Positions 10,109-23,023 of a stretch of 64,000 nucleotides of DNA are shown here, in pieces. The first letter of the stretch is position 1, and each line of letters starts with the position of its first letter. The position numbers and the translations under genes were made by a program. The DNA comes from Polytrichum commune (Eukaryota > Streptophyta > Polytrichopsida > Polytrichales > Polytrichaceae). The notes beneath the pieces are model-generated. The model saw nothing but the letters and a program-made list of their open reading frames with translations. It searched no databases and had not been told where the DNA came from. The stretch is taken from NCBI GenBank assembly GCA_950295325.1, contig OX485803.1, forward strand, positions 36,101,554-36,165,553, in the 5' to 3' direction.

Positions 10109-13100
10109 TTGTAGGCCCACATCGTTATCCAAGGCCAAGGCTAAATGTGTCGAGACTTTGAGTTGGTTAAGTTATATTGTCCTTACCCCAAAATGAAAAC
10201 ATATTCAACAACATTCTAACATGGATATTCTTTTCTTTAGCAAAGTCAAAATTTGACTTAGTATCAATATTATGGGACCAAGTTTGGGATGAAATAAGCA
10301 CAAGCTTATTGGAACATGGTTTTCCTATACTTCCTTTACCTTGGTAAGATCGGTGAGCATGTGAGGGTGAGGGAGGGGGGAGCTCAAATAGGAAGGCATA
10401 TAGTATTGGCCCATTATACAAGGTTAGTCTTCAATGCACGTGATAGGGATGTATTGTATTTTAACAATAATACTCCTTGGTAAGATGAGATCATAGAAGC
10501 GTACACTCAATTTCATGGTTTTACGAACCAATTTAGCAAAGGTTCTACCAAATTCATTGGAATCATGAATCAGGTTCATTACATGTTGTGAGCAATTTCA
10601 TGATTTGGTACCCATATTCACAACTTCACAAAAATCAATTTCATGAACTATATACCTTTATTTCACAAAGAACGGTACATCACGTATAAGATTTTTTTAA
10701 TCGATCCCCACAATTTCAATGAATCCTCTTATTCAACTTTGAATCATGTTTGTAGTGATTAATTGTACACCTCAAATCCACAAGATTGTGCATCCAACTA
10801 CATTGAGTGTGTGTTGCTTGCTTCGATGCACAGTAATCAAAGACCGTAGAAGAACTAACATTGGTTGCTTCCGGCTTTCAAGTACTTTTATCAATGAAAG
10901 ACCAAAAAAGAAATCAACGTCAAGGCCAAAGGCTTCCAAGTAAACATATAACAAAGAGGAACCAATGAACAACAAGAAAGCAAAGAATGCAAAACGAGGA
11001 GGCAATAATTGAGAATATGAAAACCACAAAGTGCAAAAAAATTTGCGAAATTGGTTTGGAAGATTCACGACGTTGCTTGAGGTAAAAATCTACCACCATG
11101 AAATTGAGGTGTGCCATATGTCGAGTTGATTTAGAAGAATCATGAACTAATTTATAAACTTCATGATATTGGTAGAACAATCTAGTAAAATTGGTTGGGA
11201 GGTCCATGAATTAGATTGGAACCTTCATGAAACTAAGTTTGCATTTCTATGAAGTCGTCTTACCAAAGGAGTAATAGTAACAACGCCTAGCACTTTAGCA
11301 CCATCTACCTTATAAGTGTATGCCATCTTTATCTAGTTTATAGGCACATTGGATTTTCAAGTTGGGTTGGGATTCGCAAACACGTGGGGTGAGTGAGTGG
11401 TAATGAATTTTGAGATAAGGGAATGCACTATACTAAATATGGTGATTAGTGTGTGTTTTTATGCGGAGTTACATGATGTTATGACGTATAAATAAATTAT
11501 ACACACATTATATAAGTAGTAAACAACATTCGTTGAGAAAATGGATCTCTATGATAGAAGAAATCACAACACCTTGTAACTCCAAACATTCAACCATGTG
11601 AATTTGGTGTCAATTAAGGGTGGATGGGTAACATGGTCGTGGATGTCATCAAAAATTGTTGGGTTAAGAGGGCATGTATCAAACAACAAGGGAGGTGGTG
11701 CACTTTCCACCACCACACCAAGAAGATAAGAATAGCTTGTTACTCCCAAGGCCTCAAACCAAATCCCACATGGAATCCCAAGGTTGAGCATGTAAAACCA
11801 TTATTATGGGTTGGATTCTAAAGTGGCATAACTTATCACTACACACATGACGTGTCTCGATCATAGTGGGAGTATAAATGGGAAATCATTGATTTAAAAA
11901 ACCATTATTTTGGGACATTGGGCAATTGCTCCGACGCTAGATATGCATAGGTTGCCATGGTAGCACCCATTCAACGTGTCACTTTCAATAATGACACGAT
12001 CATATTTTGTCAAGTCAAGTTTTATTCGTTGGAAAAGCTTGTTTTAAATCAAATTGCGCGTGCACTTCAAAATCCACTTCTTAACGATGACCTAACAATA
12101 TCACCATGCCGATCATTGGAATTATTTATTTCGTGTGTGTCGTGAATTTGTTGATGATGGTACATTTGTAGTGTGAAAGCATGCACCCTAAGTGCTAAGC
12201 TCATCTTCACCAATGCCACCGGATTTCCAATCATATAGTGCTTTAGAGGGAGCATTCACATAACAACTACCAGTGCATCTCACAATGTCTCCTTCCACAT
12301 TGATCAACATAGATTTTGTGGGGCCAAAATGGATAGGCATCCTATTTTGATAATTGAATGTAGATGATAATCTCTTTCAATGCGACAAAACTTACTTTTT
12401 ATTATGATCCATGCTTTATATGGATTACATTTAAATCTCAAATGGTTACTTCCTACTTTAACACACACAAACTATTCTCTTACACATGAGGGACACAATA
12501 TGCAATTATGACCTACATAGTAAAAATTGGTAATGTCACAACATTCTTCGATGAGATCACCATGTTCACTTCCTGAAGAATCATGTTAGGTAGATCACAT
12601 TGGTGGATGCTAAAATCAACAAGGGTGGATGTTAGACAAGCAATATGCGATATGCAATATGCAATGAGGGAGGAACCGTTTCCGTATGTATATAAATTCA
12701 ACATTAAACATGGCTGAAGAAAAATAAATTACGGTTGTAATGATGATGTCCGCCAATACATTGCCCTTCCACCTAGTATTCCACAAACTCTTATATACAC
12801 CACCGCTTTGGAGTAGAAATTAAAGGGAAATGCAGGTGGTGGCAATGAAGATCCCATGAGTGAATGTTGTGTTAACGTATGTAATTGTTATTCGGTTCCT
12901 CTTCTTAACTGGACCCTATATTCCATTGATACATGGTTCGGTGAGGATCAAAGAGCAAACTCCACAAGACACATGTTTAAAAATAGATTAGACTGTGTCT
13001 TTGAGTATTCTTAACTACTCTACACTCAATGGTCAACATAATTGGAAGGACCTATGTATTCAATTAAGAAGTCAACAAATGTACACTTTTTATTAACCAC

Positions 13101-13204
13101 AAGTAAATCAAAGACAGTTCGATTTTTGATCCGATTCTTGTTGGTGCTTCATTGTAGATTTGTTGATGCAACACGAGTTTTGTTTGTGTAGATCCAATCA
13201 CTAG
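10109..13204. other. Intergenic DNA, no gene seen
   Basis: A long AT-rich interval. One piece, about 12177-12300 (TAAGCTCATC, CCAGTGCATC, ACAATGT blocks), resembles 33820-33910, so at least part is old repeat. No frame shows a domain I know. Confidence 0.5.
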
Positions 13205-13477
13205 AAGTTGGAAAACATGGAAAACAAGAAAACGGTAGAACCGTGAGGCTCTGTCCTTTATTATGAAAGATTATAGTTGTAGTTGTCCACTTTGCTCATG
13301 CCAATTCATGGCTATTCACTATACCAAACCTTTCTTGGATTTTGTGCACCTTCTTCTCAAATACAGGTCAAGGATTGAAGCTACTCATTTATCACCCATA
13401 ATTTTCAAAATAAATAATCAAGAACTACTGAAATAACTATAGTTAACTAGATTTCTTTCAATGCATTTTAGGGAGCA

Positions 13478-13519
<42 letters not shown>

Positions 13520-13680
13520 AGTTAACATCCACATTACATAAAGTGGACCAAAAATAACAAGAATAAGTAACGTCCAAGTGTGAACACAAAGTGGTTAGGA
13601 AATTTGCTCTTGAAACGAAAAAGTTGATGCATAGTCTCTGTCCTATAGACAGAGCCAACAAACCAATTAACACCCACACA
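13205..13680 (+). repeat. Dispersed repeat, family 3, copy 1
   Basis: About 450 bp sharing ordered blocks with 21027-21450: AACAAGAAAAC, GAGGCTCTGTCC, CTTTGCTCATGCCA, GTGGTTAGGAAATTTGCTC and AGTTGATGCATAGTC. It ends in a small hairpin CTCTGTC...GACAGAG, and an (AT)n run (13480-13513) sits inside it. No coding frame. Class unknown. Confidence 0.7.
13480..13513. repeat. (AT)n microsatellite
   Basis: About 34 bp of uninterrupted alternating A and T within dispersed repeat family 3. The sister copy near 21170 has a much shorter run. Confidence 0.95.
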
Positions 13681-13727
13681 ACTTAAGCGTGAATTAGTAT
13701 GAATAATTTGGCCACGACATCATGTGG

Positions 13728-14066
13728 CTAGCTACATAATATGAGTGATGTGAGCCACACCCCACCGTCATGAAGGTAGAAGTAGGATGTCAAATGGTGG
13801 GCCTTCGTTCCTTGTAGAAGGGTGAAGAAGCGGTTGACTTCCAAAACGATTGTCCAAGCAATGGACGAGAGTGGGAGTTTCCCCTTGTGTTTCTCAATGG
13901 GAAAAAGCCGACCCTCGCTCTTTAACTTACTTGCAAGCCACCATGCTTTTGCAACTTCTTTTACCCCCACAAGCTTTCCAAAGCCGAGCCGAGATTGGTG
14001 TTCATTAGAGTTATCCATAAAGTCCCGCAAAAAGAGGGAGGAAACCGTGGGCAAGAGTTCTTTCAT
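13728..14066 (-). other. Doubtful open frame, unrecognised
   Basis: A 112-codon minus-strand frame (with KEVAKAWWLASKLKSEGR in its middle), while the plus strand is also open over 13822-14082. Base composition is slightly richer in G+C than the surroundings. I recognise no domain, signal or splice partner on either strand. It could be a decayed exon or transposon fragment. Confidence 0.15.
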
Positions 14067-15130
14067 ATATATATATTTTTAAACTACATTGAGAGTTTGC
14101 TAGCTCGTTGTGTATCAGAGCCTATTTTGAAAGTTGGGTGAAGTTTTTGGGACGTTTATTTTTCACTTTTTCACTTTGAGAGAATATTAGATCTAAAGTA
14201 GGGTGTGTGCATGGAACCTGCTATCCTAAGTTTTATGTCAACTTATGCAAGGGTAGCTTGGTGACTTGGTCCACCCATCCTAGTAAGACAAACTGAAAAG
14301 TCGAATTTAAATAGCCCAACACCACTCTTTGTCTATGGTATCTTAAGCATTCACAAAACTTGGATAACTTTGTGTATTTTTCATAGACTTAAGGTTTGGA
14401 ATTAAACCCATGGCTTCATTTGCTTTACTCCACGGATAACTCTTATGCTTGGGCCAAAATGGATTTTACAAGCTAAAATATGACATGTTTTATGCCCAAC
14501 AAGACATAGTTTTAATGTTTATGTTTATCACCCCTCTAAAGGTATCGAGGGGGGGGGGGGGTTCATCTAGAAGATATGTCATGATGTACATTTTGAAGAC
14601 CTAATTTGGAGTTAGTTTTCAAAAGCAAGTCACGAAGGATTTATTTTGATTGTAGTTGGGACAAACGACATGGTCACTACTTATCACCAAATCGTTTTTG
14701 ATTCATTTTCTTTTAGAAATGTCCATGTTACCAATGATGATATTATGGCATTTGAGCTTGGATACGGTTGGCTAAATATAGTATGAAGATAAGTTATCAT
14801 TTCAAAATCGTATTATTTCTCCCATATAAAAGAACTTTGGTAACCAATACATTAGCCATTATGTATGCACGATAAATCCATCAATTCATACTACCGAAGA
14901 GTGATGTCTACTGCAACACTTTGAGTGCCAAAAGATACTTCCGTGTGGGTTTCAACAAGGTCTTGACCGATGTGACTCTAACATGTGGTGATTCTATCCA
15001 TTTTTGTTAAATTAAAACATTTTGCCAAATGAACACACTCTACAATACATGTTAAAAATGCGGAGAATATAAAAAATGAATAGTTGATATCATTTAGTAA
15101 TGGAAGATTGCAATGAAACATAAGTAGTTA
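14067..15130. other. Intergenic DNA, no gene seen
   Basis: Begins with a short (AT)n run and includes a poly-G tract of about 12-13 bases near 14549-14561. Otherwise unstructured. Confidence 0.5.
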
Positions 15131-15627
15131 GGGTTGCATCACACTATGACTGTCCAAGTTGAGAGGCCATGGAATTGAATGGCCAAACTTTGTTGAAATT
15201 TCAAAGTAATGGGCTGAAAATAGCCAATAAAATATAGGAATTGGAGCCTTCAGTCGGGCACAATGTGAAGCCTCCAAAGACCAAGCCCAAAGTCCAAAGG
15301 AAGAAGGAGCATTCCACCTTATTCCTTGCCCAAAACAACCCCTCCATTCTAACAACCAAGATCTTGTTAGTTTTTTATTTTTTATGAAAAGAAAACCGAC
15401 AGCCTCTCGACCATAGTTTGGGTTTTCATCCATGTCCGACCCAAACTTCCTTCGAGAGTCCATCGCCTTTGTCAAAAAACATTGCCATGTAGGCATTTTG
15501 GAGAGCGACAACCTTTGGACTTTGGCCTCTAGTGTGAAGGGTCGAGAGGCCGAAGTCTTGGTTTCTTGCAATCTGATTGGTGGAAATCGACGGCCTCTTG
15601 ACCTTCGGCCATAGTGTGAAGCGGCCC
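15131..15627. mobile_element. Tourist-like MITE, family B, copy 2
   Basis: A 497-bp element with TTA on both sides (15128-15130 and 15628-15630). Left end GGGTTGCATCACACTATG; right end, reverse-complemented, GGGCCGCTTCACACTATGG. Inside both arms is a GAGAGGCC motif as in the copy at 5990-6351. A long minus-strand open frame here (about 170 codons) covers the whole element, including both termini, and has no transposase features, so I do not call it a gene. Confidence 0.8.
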
Positions 15628-15715
15628 TTAACTTAGATTTGAAAGGCAAATATGTGTCCCCCTATTATATGTTTCGCATGGTGACTCAACCCATCAAATA
15701 TGTGAAGTGTCCTTA

Positions 15716-17587
15716 GGGCCACTTTATACACGGCCTGGGGCCGGCTGGAGCACTGGCCCGATTGAGGCCTCAATCGGGACGCACTTTATGAACTTATTTC
15801 CGGCCCAACCTTGTCGCATGTAAAGTGGTGAGGCCCGATTCTAGGGCCCGATGGTCTTGAGGGTTAAGTTTCATGGAACTTACCATGGTCAATGCCCGGT
15901 GCTCTTGAGCATTAGTTACACGGCTTTTACTATGGGGGATGATCTCTATAGGCTTATGGTTAGGGGGTCAACCTTGGGTCCCATTAGACTATATCGAGCC
16001 CTTTGAATCTAATTCCGGTGTCAAAATGCTCATATAAATTCACCTACCATGTACAATGGAATAACCGATGTACCCGGTAACAAAAAAAAAACCAGAGTTG
16101 CAACGATACAATATTCATTATAGAGTAATCTATGTTTGTAGATATTAATTGGCTTCGTTCCGTTCGGGAACATGACGACATTGAGCATATATTTTCGTGT
16201 GGGTTACTGATTGTAAGTAGGCATTGCGCCAACATTGTTGTCGTGCTTTTTATTTTTCAAGCCACATAAATTTATAAAACCATATCAACCTTTCTAAAGC
16301 CTCAATTAATTTTCTCTTTATAGATAAGAGATTTTATTTAAAAAATAATAATTCTAACCATAGTATAAGTTTACATTATTGTTGGATCTAAGTGCGTGTA
16401 AACTTTTGAGCATGGCTCCACTTGGAAACTATCTTTGGCTTATTTTTGGAATGTGTTTGTTATGGTTAAAATTGTGGAGTCACTACACTAAACATGATAT
16501 TTAGTGTGAGATACTATAAATATGATCACTAGACTAAATATCACTAACCCTATGAAAGTAAGTAACATTAAATGCAAAATCAAACACTAAATATCATCCA
16601 TGGTAATATGTGAAAGTTACATGCACGAATTTAGTGTTAGGAAGGATATGAAAAAAAATTAACAATGAGAAAAAGAGAAGGGACATGCCCGGGTACGCAA
16701 CTCCCATATTATACGCAGGGGGCATCGTACTTAAAACGGCTTAGAGGACGGCTTTTGTAAAAATTATATCAAATTATATCAAATTAAAATGATCAAAAAG
16801 TTGGGTGAAGACCAAATTAAATAAAATGAGATGAAAAAAAAGTTGGGTTGCATATTTATTAAGCCTCCCATTAAAATTATAATTCATTCACAATGTTAAA
16901 ATTTTATTAAAAAGTCCAAAAAGTTGGGTAGTTTGACCTATGGTACCTGTATAAAAAAAATCATATAATTAGGTTTTTAATGCAATTATATGCTTCAAAA
17001 TATATTCATTTCCTATATATAATTACATTTTTGGATTCCTTGTTAGAAGGGCTACAAGGGTTTCCTACATTAAAACAAATTGTATCACTCAATATTGGAC
17101 TAAAACGCATTATAAGTGATTATAATCATGACCATATAATACGGGAGTTGCGTACCCGGGGGGACATGGTAGTAGGGAAGGTGGTGGCGCATTTATGTCT
17201 AACACTAATTCTATGAAAAAATAATTAAGGGGAAGGTGGAAGGTGAGAAGGGGAAGGTGGAGGGGAGAGTAGTAAGGAGGAGAGGAAATGCTTTTACCCC
17301 TCCTATTGATTGACGGACAAGATTGGAACAATCCAACGGAGGAGCCCCATCCGGCCCTAGATGGCCATTCGGGACGAGGTAAAGCTCGTCCCGAAATCTC
17401 ATCTAGGGCCCGATGGTTTGGCGCCCAAATTGTGCCACCTAAGACGCCACATGGGATAGGTGAGTGTTCGGGCCGGCCCCAAGTATAAAGCCCTTGGGCC
17501 CGATTTGATGAAATCGAGCGATCCTATTGGTTCAAATTTTGAGAGTTCCGGCCGGCCCTCAATCCGGCCCCAAGTATAAAGTGGCCC
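15716..17587. mobile_element. Larger TTA-flanked TIR element (nested host)
   Basis: The left terminus GGGCCACTTTATAC follows TTA (15713-15715). The right terminus GTATAAAGTGGCCC precedes TTA (17588-17590). Both sub-terminal regions are rich in GGCC/CCGG words, so the two ends plausibly belong to one 1.87-kb element rather than two. No transposase frame is visible. A second, independent element (16688-17160) is inserted in it. A partial end-like sequence (AAGTATAAAGCCC) near 17480 leaves open a composite origin. Confidence 0.6.
16688..17160. mobile_element. Nested 473-bp TIR element with perfect 8-bp TSD
   Basis: Left end CCCGGGTACGCAACTCCC and right end GGGAGTTGCGTACCCGGG are exact inverted repeats that continue with one change into ATATTATA. 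A perfect 8-bp direct repeat GGGACATG flanks it (16680-16687 and 17161-17168). The interior is strongly A+T-rich and noncoding. An 8-bp duplication suggests hAT, although the termini are not the usual CAGGG type. Confidence 0.85.
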
Positions 17588-17590
17588 TTA

Positions 17591-18329
17591 GATTGGCCCA
17601 ATCCAAAGTAACTATGAGATTCATGGAACAACACCTTGCCTAGTCTTCTAGAATCGACATGCCGGTGCTCTTTATGATACGAGAGGAATATACTTCCGGA
17701 ATAGTAGAAGGAGGCTAGCTAGCCGCAACTTCCTAGTCTCTAGAATCATAACACATAATAAAGTTAAGTTTGGCACCTTGCCACAAAGCTCTTACATATG
17801 ACGGTGGGGACTTAGTAGTTAGCCTTAAAGGACCAAGGATGTTCTAATGAGGACGGTCCAAAATAACAGCACCTCTTTAATGAAACAAGGGAGAACCGGC
17901 TGCTACACCGTTTATCCCAACTAGTGCTTGTGGTACTGATTCCCAAAACTTTTTTTTTTGGGGCCAAGTGTCAAAATTAGTAAGGGCTGAATTTTTTACT
18001 GAGTGATACTAAATTTACGAATACGTGCTCAATTACCATACATTTCAAGAAAATGAGGGCGTGTGTCTAAGGTGCTTGTAGAGTGATTAAAAATATATTA
18101 CATGCAAACATGTGCTTGTTAGTAAATAGTGCCAATATGAATTGTGCCGGTGCTTTCGTGAATAGTGTTACTATGAATAGTAGTTTTAATGAATGGTGCC
18201 GAGATGAACATTGCTTCCTAGATCTTTTGGTGGCACTAATTTCATAGCAAAAGAAGTTTGGAGTCACCTTCACTAATTTCGCATGTGTATTATTAGCCCT
18301 CCCTCACTAATTGGGATAATCAATTGTAG
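17591..18329. other. Intergenic DNA, no gene seen
   Basis: No coding frame, RNA gene or element boundary recognised. Confidence 0.5.
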
Positions 18330-18480
18330 ATGAACCAATTGAGTTTGAAAAAAACCGGTTGAAGTTCAAACCTTCAAGAAAATTACCTATCATTTAAGAG
18401 GAATTTAGAGAATATACCCCAATTTAATAAAGAAAAACCAAAAGATGTCAATATGTAATTGGTGGGACTTGAAAACACTA
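18330..18480 (+). repeat. Dispersed repeat paralogous to the 51.8-kb SINE target
   Basis: This stretch (AGTTTGAAAAAAACCGGTTG, then AAAATTACC, GAGAATATAC, ACCAAAAGAT and GGACTTGAAAAC) aligns with the flanks of the SINE at 51820-52015 but has no SINE. It therefore serves as an empty-site paralogue. Confidence 0.65.
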
Positions 18481-21026
18481 GGATCTCGATCAATTAGGCC
18501 TCTGGGGGGTGCACCTTTCATTAAAAACCCAAAAAGCATGTGCGGTTGCAACATACTCTAGAAAACCACGTGTATACATGTTTTTTTGTTTGTAAAATCA
18601 AACAATACGTGCACAATTTCAATGATAAAAATACAAGTGAAAATATGTATATTTTAAAATTTTACATTCATATATAATCACTAAATAAGTACAAAAATAT
18701 ACTTTTGAATAATAATGTATACCCATCATTCATATAATGTAAAACCCCATCATTCATTAATAAACTCGTTGAAGAATTTTTCATCCTCTAGATGTAGCTC
18801 ATAAACAACTAAATTTAGAGTACGTCATAGAAGCTAATGTAGTTTTTTTTTATAAAAATCTACCATCAAATGATCCATAAGATCATAAATCCACTTATTA
18901 TTGGATCCTTTTTAAAACCAACATAAACCAATCTGCATGTTTGATGGATAGTTCATCAATACGTTTGGATTTATTTACTCCAACCAATGTTTACCAAGTT
19001 TCTTATGCATCCTATAAACCCTCCCAACAACCCAAACCTTAATTAGAGCTATCTTTTTTGGTCTACTGTTTTTTGACAGTTGTTGCTTTAGGCGTGCTCA
19101 AAAAACATACTCCACAATCACAACCAGAACTTCACATAGTAACATGATTTGCGGCAATAAGGAGTTTAGACTTCATATATAATATGCCAAATTTAATCCG
19201 AGTTGATCGATCTTTAGATAAAGTCGGATTGCCATTTAATTGATTAACAAGTGTACTTTGAAAGTTCTAGACTCCCCTACCTCCACATAAGCCATAATGG
19301 ACTTTACATTAGATTAAGAAGGCATTTCAACATTTTCATGTTCATCAATTAGAACATCCCAAGGCATGTCAAAACTCAATTTGCAACTCCACATCTCCAT
19401 GTAGATCATTTTCAACATGTGATTGCATCAATTCCGTCTCTATGACCACATCCTTGCACATGTTTGAATTAGATTTTTCAACACTACGATTTTCCCTGTC
19501 ATGACCTTGTGCACTATAATCATCAATCCTTGTGTGATCATAAATCACACTCCTCATCCTCCTGCATACTTCTAAATAGATGAGCCTTGATAAGCAACCC
19601 TACCATACAAGTACAAATGTTGCACATGTTCCAGAGGTCCCGCATACATGTACATAAATACGAGTTATAATTTGTGTAGCATATGTATATGTAATACGGA
19701 AAAGTTCAAATTAATACGCCTTTTGTGCACTCACGTATACTCATATGTGTTATGAAAAGTGCATGTCCCCTGGATTATGCCCAAAATTCTCCAAACACTA
19801 CATGGATTTTCCTCCCTGAATTTTTTGGCTTCCTTTTGTCATTCAAGGAGTTGAATATGACAGGTTGGTACGGTTCAACTCAGAGTATCGTACATGGCAC
19901 TCTATTTCATATTTACTAGTGTTGGACTGTGGTTTCCACGCGAGATGCAATAGGGTCTTAACCAATTCTAGATTGACACATGGGAAACCTTGAGGGAAAA
20001 ATAGTTATATTTTGTTGACATAGAGAGTACTCTACGATATACTCCCATTCCTACAAGTGGGAGCATGCATAAGAAAGAAAGAAAGAAAAGAAAGAAAAAA
20101 GAGAAAACCCCACATTTCATCTCCATTTTGTTCATACATGCCACCATTGCAAAGTCGAAGTTTCGATTGAACATGCAAAACATGCATCCAAAAACATGTT
20201 ATTGACGAAAAAAAGATTTAAGCAGGTAAGGTAGATGGGTGAGCTTTGTTTGATTTTTTTTTGTTGTTTGTTACCTTATACTACTCAGATTCGCGAGGCT
20301 GGAATTTAATTGTGTCCGCTAACGTATCAAAAGAAGACAAAGTTGCCATCAAGAAGTTTTGGAGATGGTCTCGAATTGTTACAAATTATCAAAGTCCAGT
20401 GACTACAAACCATAAGAAGGCCACATACAACCCCCCCCCCCCCTCCCCAATTATGTTGAACATTGAACTTAAAATGCTCAATAAATGTTGAGCATGTAGT
20501 CCAATGTATTTCAAACACATATACTTTGGTGTATGTTTTTCCAATCCACGACTAATCACACCCATTCAAATATAGGTGTCCGATTAAGATGACTATGGTT
20601 AACCGAATTAGGCATGTTTAACTTCAAGTTGTCACCGCACCACAAGCACGACGGTGAGGTGAGGTGATCTCAAGCTCAAAGAACAAAAAATGAGCAAAGC
20701 CACGTGATCTAAAATGTGAAGGGCCCCATCAACATGTAGATGAGAGATCCATGTCTCCATTTATGAATTGGACCCACTAACTTATCATCTCGGAAAAATG
20801 GGTGACACTATGTACATTTTAATATATGTGTATATGTATGTGCCCTCCGTTTGGGGAGAAGAATTGCTTCGGATGTTCTATATTTGGTGTTTTTCTTCTT
20901 CCAACGTGCAAATGGGCGTGCCATGTGGCATGTGGGTTGTGTGGATTGCATGTAAACTTCAATCTAAGTGGGATAATTTACCATGCATGTGCATGGAAAC
21001 AAATCCCGGGATTCCTAAACTTTGAG
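18481..21026. other. Intergenic DNA with old repeats
   Basis: Holds a diverged copy of dispersed repeat family 2 (about 18735-19050), a (GAAA)n run at 20071-20100 and a poly-C run at 20431-20443. No gene recognised. Confidence 0.5.
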
Positions 21027-21450
21027 CGTGGGAACATTGTAGAAAAACAAGAAAACAATAGAATCGTGAGGCTTTGTCCTCTTATGAAAGAATACAATAC
21101 TTTGCTCATGCCAGTCCATGGCTATTTGCTATACCTATACATTTTAGGGAACAACTATAGTTAACTAAACATATATATATATATAAGTATAATTAACTAC
21201 ATTTTTTGGCAGGTTAGATCACGATCAACTATAGTTACGAAAGGCAACTAGTTAACTAACAATTGTATCAGTTGGTTAGTTGCCCAAGGTATGCAAGCTT
21301 TCATCATCCATGTTAAATCAATGGGACCAAAAATACCATGGACAAATAACGTCCACGTGTAAACATATAGTGGTTAGGAAATTTGCTCTTGAAATAGAGA
21401 AGTTGATGCATAGTCTTTGTCTTACAGACAAAGCCAATAAAGGTGGAGTA
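21027..21450 (+). repeat. Dispersed repeat, family 3, copy 2
   Basis: Sister of 13205-13680. It shares AACAAGAAAAC, GTGAGGCTTTGTCC, TTTGCTCATGCCAG, GGTTAGGAAATTTGCTC and AGTTGATGCATAGTC. Its hairpin reads CTTTGTCT...AGACAAAG, with base changes on both arms relative to the first copy. Confidence 0.7.
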
Positions 21451-21989
21451 TGTTGATTTGGTTATGTGTTAAGTAGATGCGCCTTAAGGTAGAGGGTGCT
21501 AAAACCAACACCCATAAATCTTGCACCATAAGTACATTTTGATTAATCGGTTAGGATATTTTGAGCACACAGTCTTGTTTCTTTGAAACACATGTTTTTG
21601 GGGTGTCAATTCTTCGATCGACACTTAGTTACATACTTCTCAAATATAGGTGTCCAAATATATCGTTGTGTAAGATTGAGGCACGTCCACTAACTTTAGT
21701 GGAAATTATAGTGGATGGAAAGTGAAAAGCTTGAATGTCTTCACTCTTTTTGAAGACCATGTTGTCATTGAACATCATATGCTTATATCATGTAATATCA
21801 ATTAGAGTGGTTATGGTATCCTCTAAATATTGTATTGAGTGTTGTATGGCATTTTATGTCACTATACTAACTTTTCTAATGACACTTCTCATGAATAAGT
21901 TTATGAATATCGTCATCTCTACTTACATATACCTCATCCACTTTTCGTATATTTTGCATCTGAGTATTTTTATAATGAATTTGTGTCAT
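21451..21989. other. Intergenic DNA, no gene seen
   Basis: AT-rich; the frame at 21735-21995 is hydrophobic by composition only. Confidence 0.45.
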
Positions 21990-22185
21990 GGATGATCAAA
22001 ATTTGGATGAAGAATTACTTAGTAAGTGACAATATTTGCAACACTGTAAATCTACAATGCTCAAAGTTTGTTTTTACAATGAGTGACAAATAATGTTAGA
22101 TTTACATTTAGTGTTGGTGACACTACATGGGCAGTTTACAATTACTACTGAGCAAGACACATAGATTTGGTGACACTAAATACAA
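21990..22185 (-). repeat. Dispersed repeat, family 1, minus-strand copy
   Basis: Reverse complement of the 913-1105 family: GTGTCTTGCTCA, GTGTCACCAACACTAAATGT and CTTACTAAGTAATTCTTCATC occur in the same order. Confidence 0.65.
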
Positions 22186-22708
22186 TATATAGTGTAGTAC
22201 TTCTGAAAGGTACACATAGAGATGTAGTGGACAAATGTTTGATGTGGTCCATATCATGTTCAAAGTTGGGAATTGATGTAGATTATTTGAATTTGGTTTG
22301 GTCCACACTAATTACACATTTTGGTGTAATTTATTTTTTGAATGGATAAGAAATGTACATTTAAAAGAAGAAAAATCCATCATGTTTGCATTTGAGTGAA
22401 TTAAGAAAAAACTTTCACTAAATGAATTTATCCACATGGAGAAATGAATACGTCTAGATGAATGAAATATTATTTCACCACTCTTTCAAAACTTAGTTCC
22501 ATTTAGATCTATACATAACTCATACAAATGGCAAGATCATGTACTAGCCCTTTATCTAAAGTTTGGTTTGCCCTCAGTGGTCACTTATGGCAAGCTAAGT
22601 ATAGGGTTCCATTGGATTTCCAGTAGCTCATTAAACCTCGGATTATGATACTACTTTATGCATGAAAAGTGATCATTATTTTGACATAGTTGCACACCCT
22701 TAGAGCAT
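22186..22708. other. Intergenic DNA, no gene seen
   Basis: Nothing recognisable between the family 1 repeat and the hAT-like MITE. Confidence 0.45.
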
Positions 22709-22716
22709 ATGCCCAC

Positions 22717-23015
22717 CAGAGCCCAACATTTTCCTTTCTAATTGCACCCATACCCAGACCATGCCCATCAGCAGCGACCTATGCCCACCCATGCCCACCC
22801 ATGCTATTCAAATTGCGCCCATGTATTCAAAAATTATGTGTATTGTGTAATTGTGCCCCACCCATGCCCACCCATTGTAATATCAAACCCATGCCCACCC
22901 ATGAACAATAATATCCCAGCCATGCCCAGCCATGCCCAGCCATGAACAATAATATTGCACCCATGCCCACCCAAAACCCATGGGCATGGGTATGGGCGCC
23001 CAATGTAGGGCTCTG
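22717..23015 (-). mobile_element. hAT-like MITE with GGGCATG-rich interior, copy 2
   Basis: A 299-bp relative of 3399-3793 in opposite orientation. It starts CAGAGCCC and ends GGGCTCTG. Flanks are ATGCCCAC (22709-22716) and ATGCCCAA (23016-23023), an 8-bp target duplication with one mismatch. The interior repeats ATGCCCACCC units. It differs from copy 1 by internal deletions and loss of the long ATTACACAAT array. Confidence 0.87.
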
Positions 23016-23023
23016 ATGCCCAA

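Noticed and set aside
15128-15649. A 173-codon minus-strand frame
   Set aside because: It covers one complete family B MITE including both terminal repeats and TTA flanks, with no transposase motif. Openness is due to element composition.
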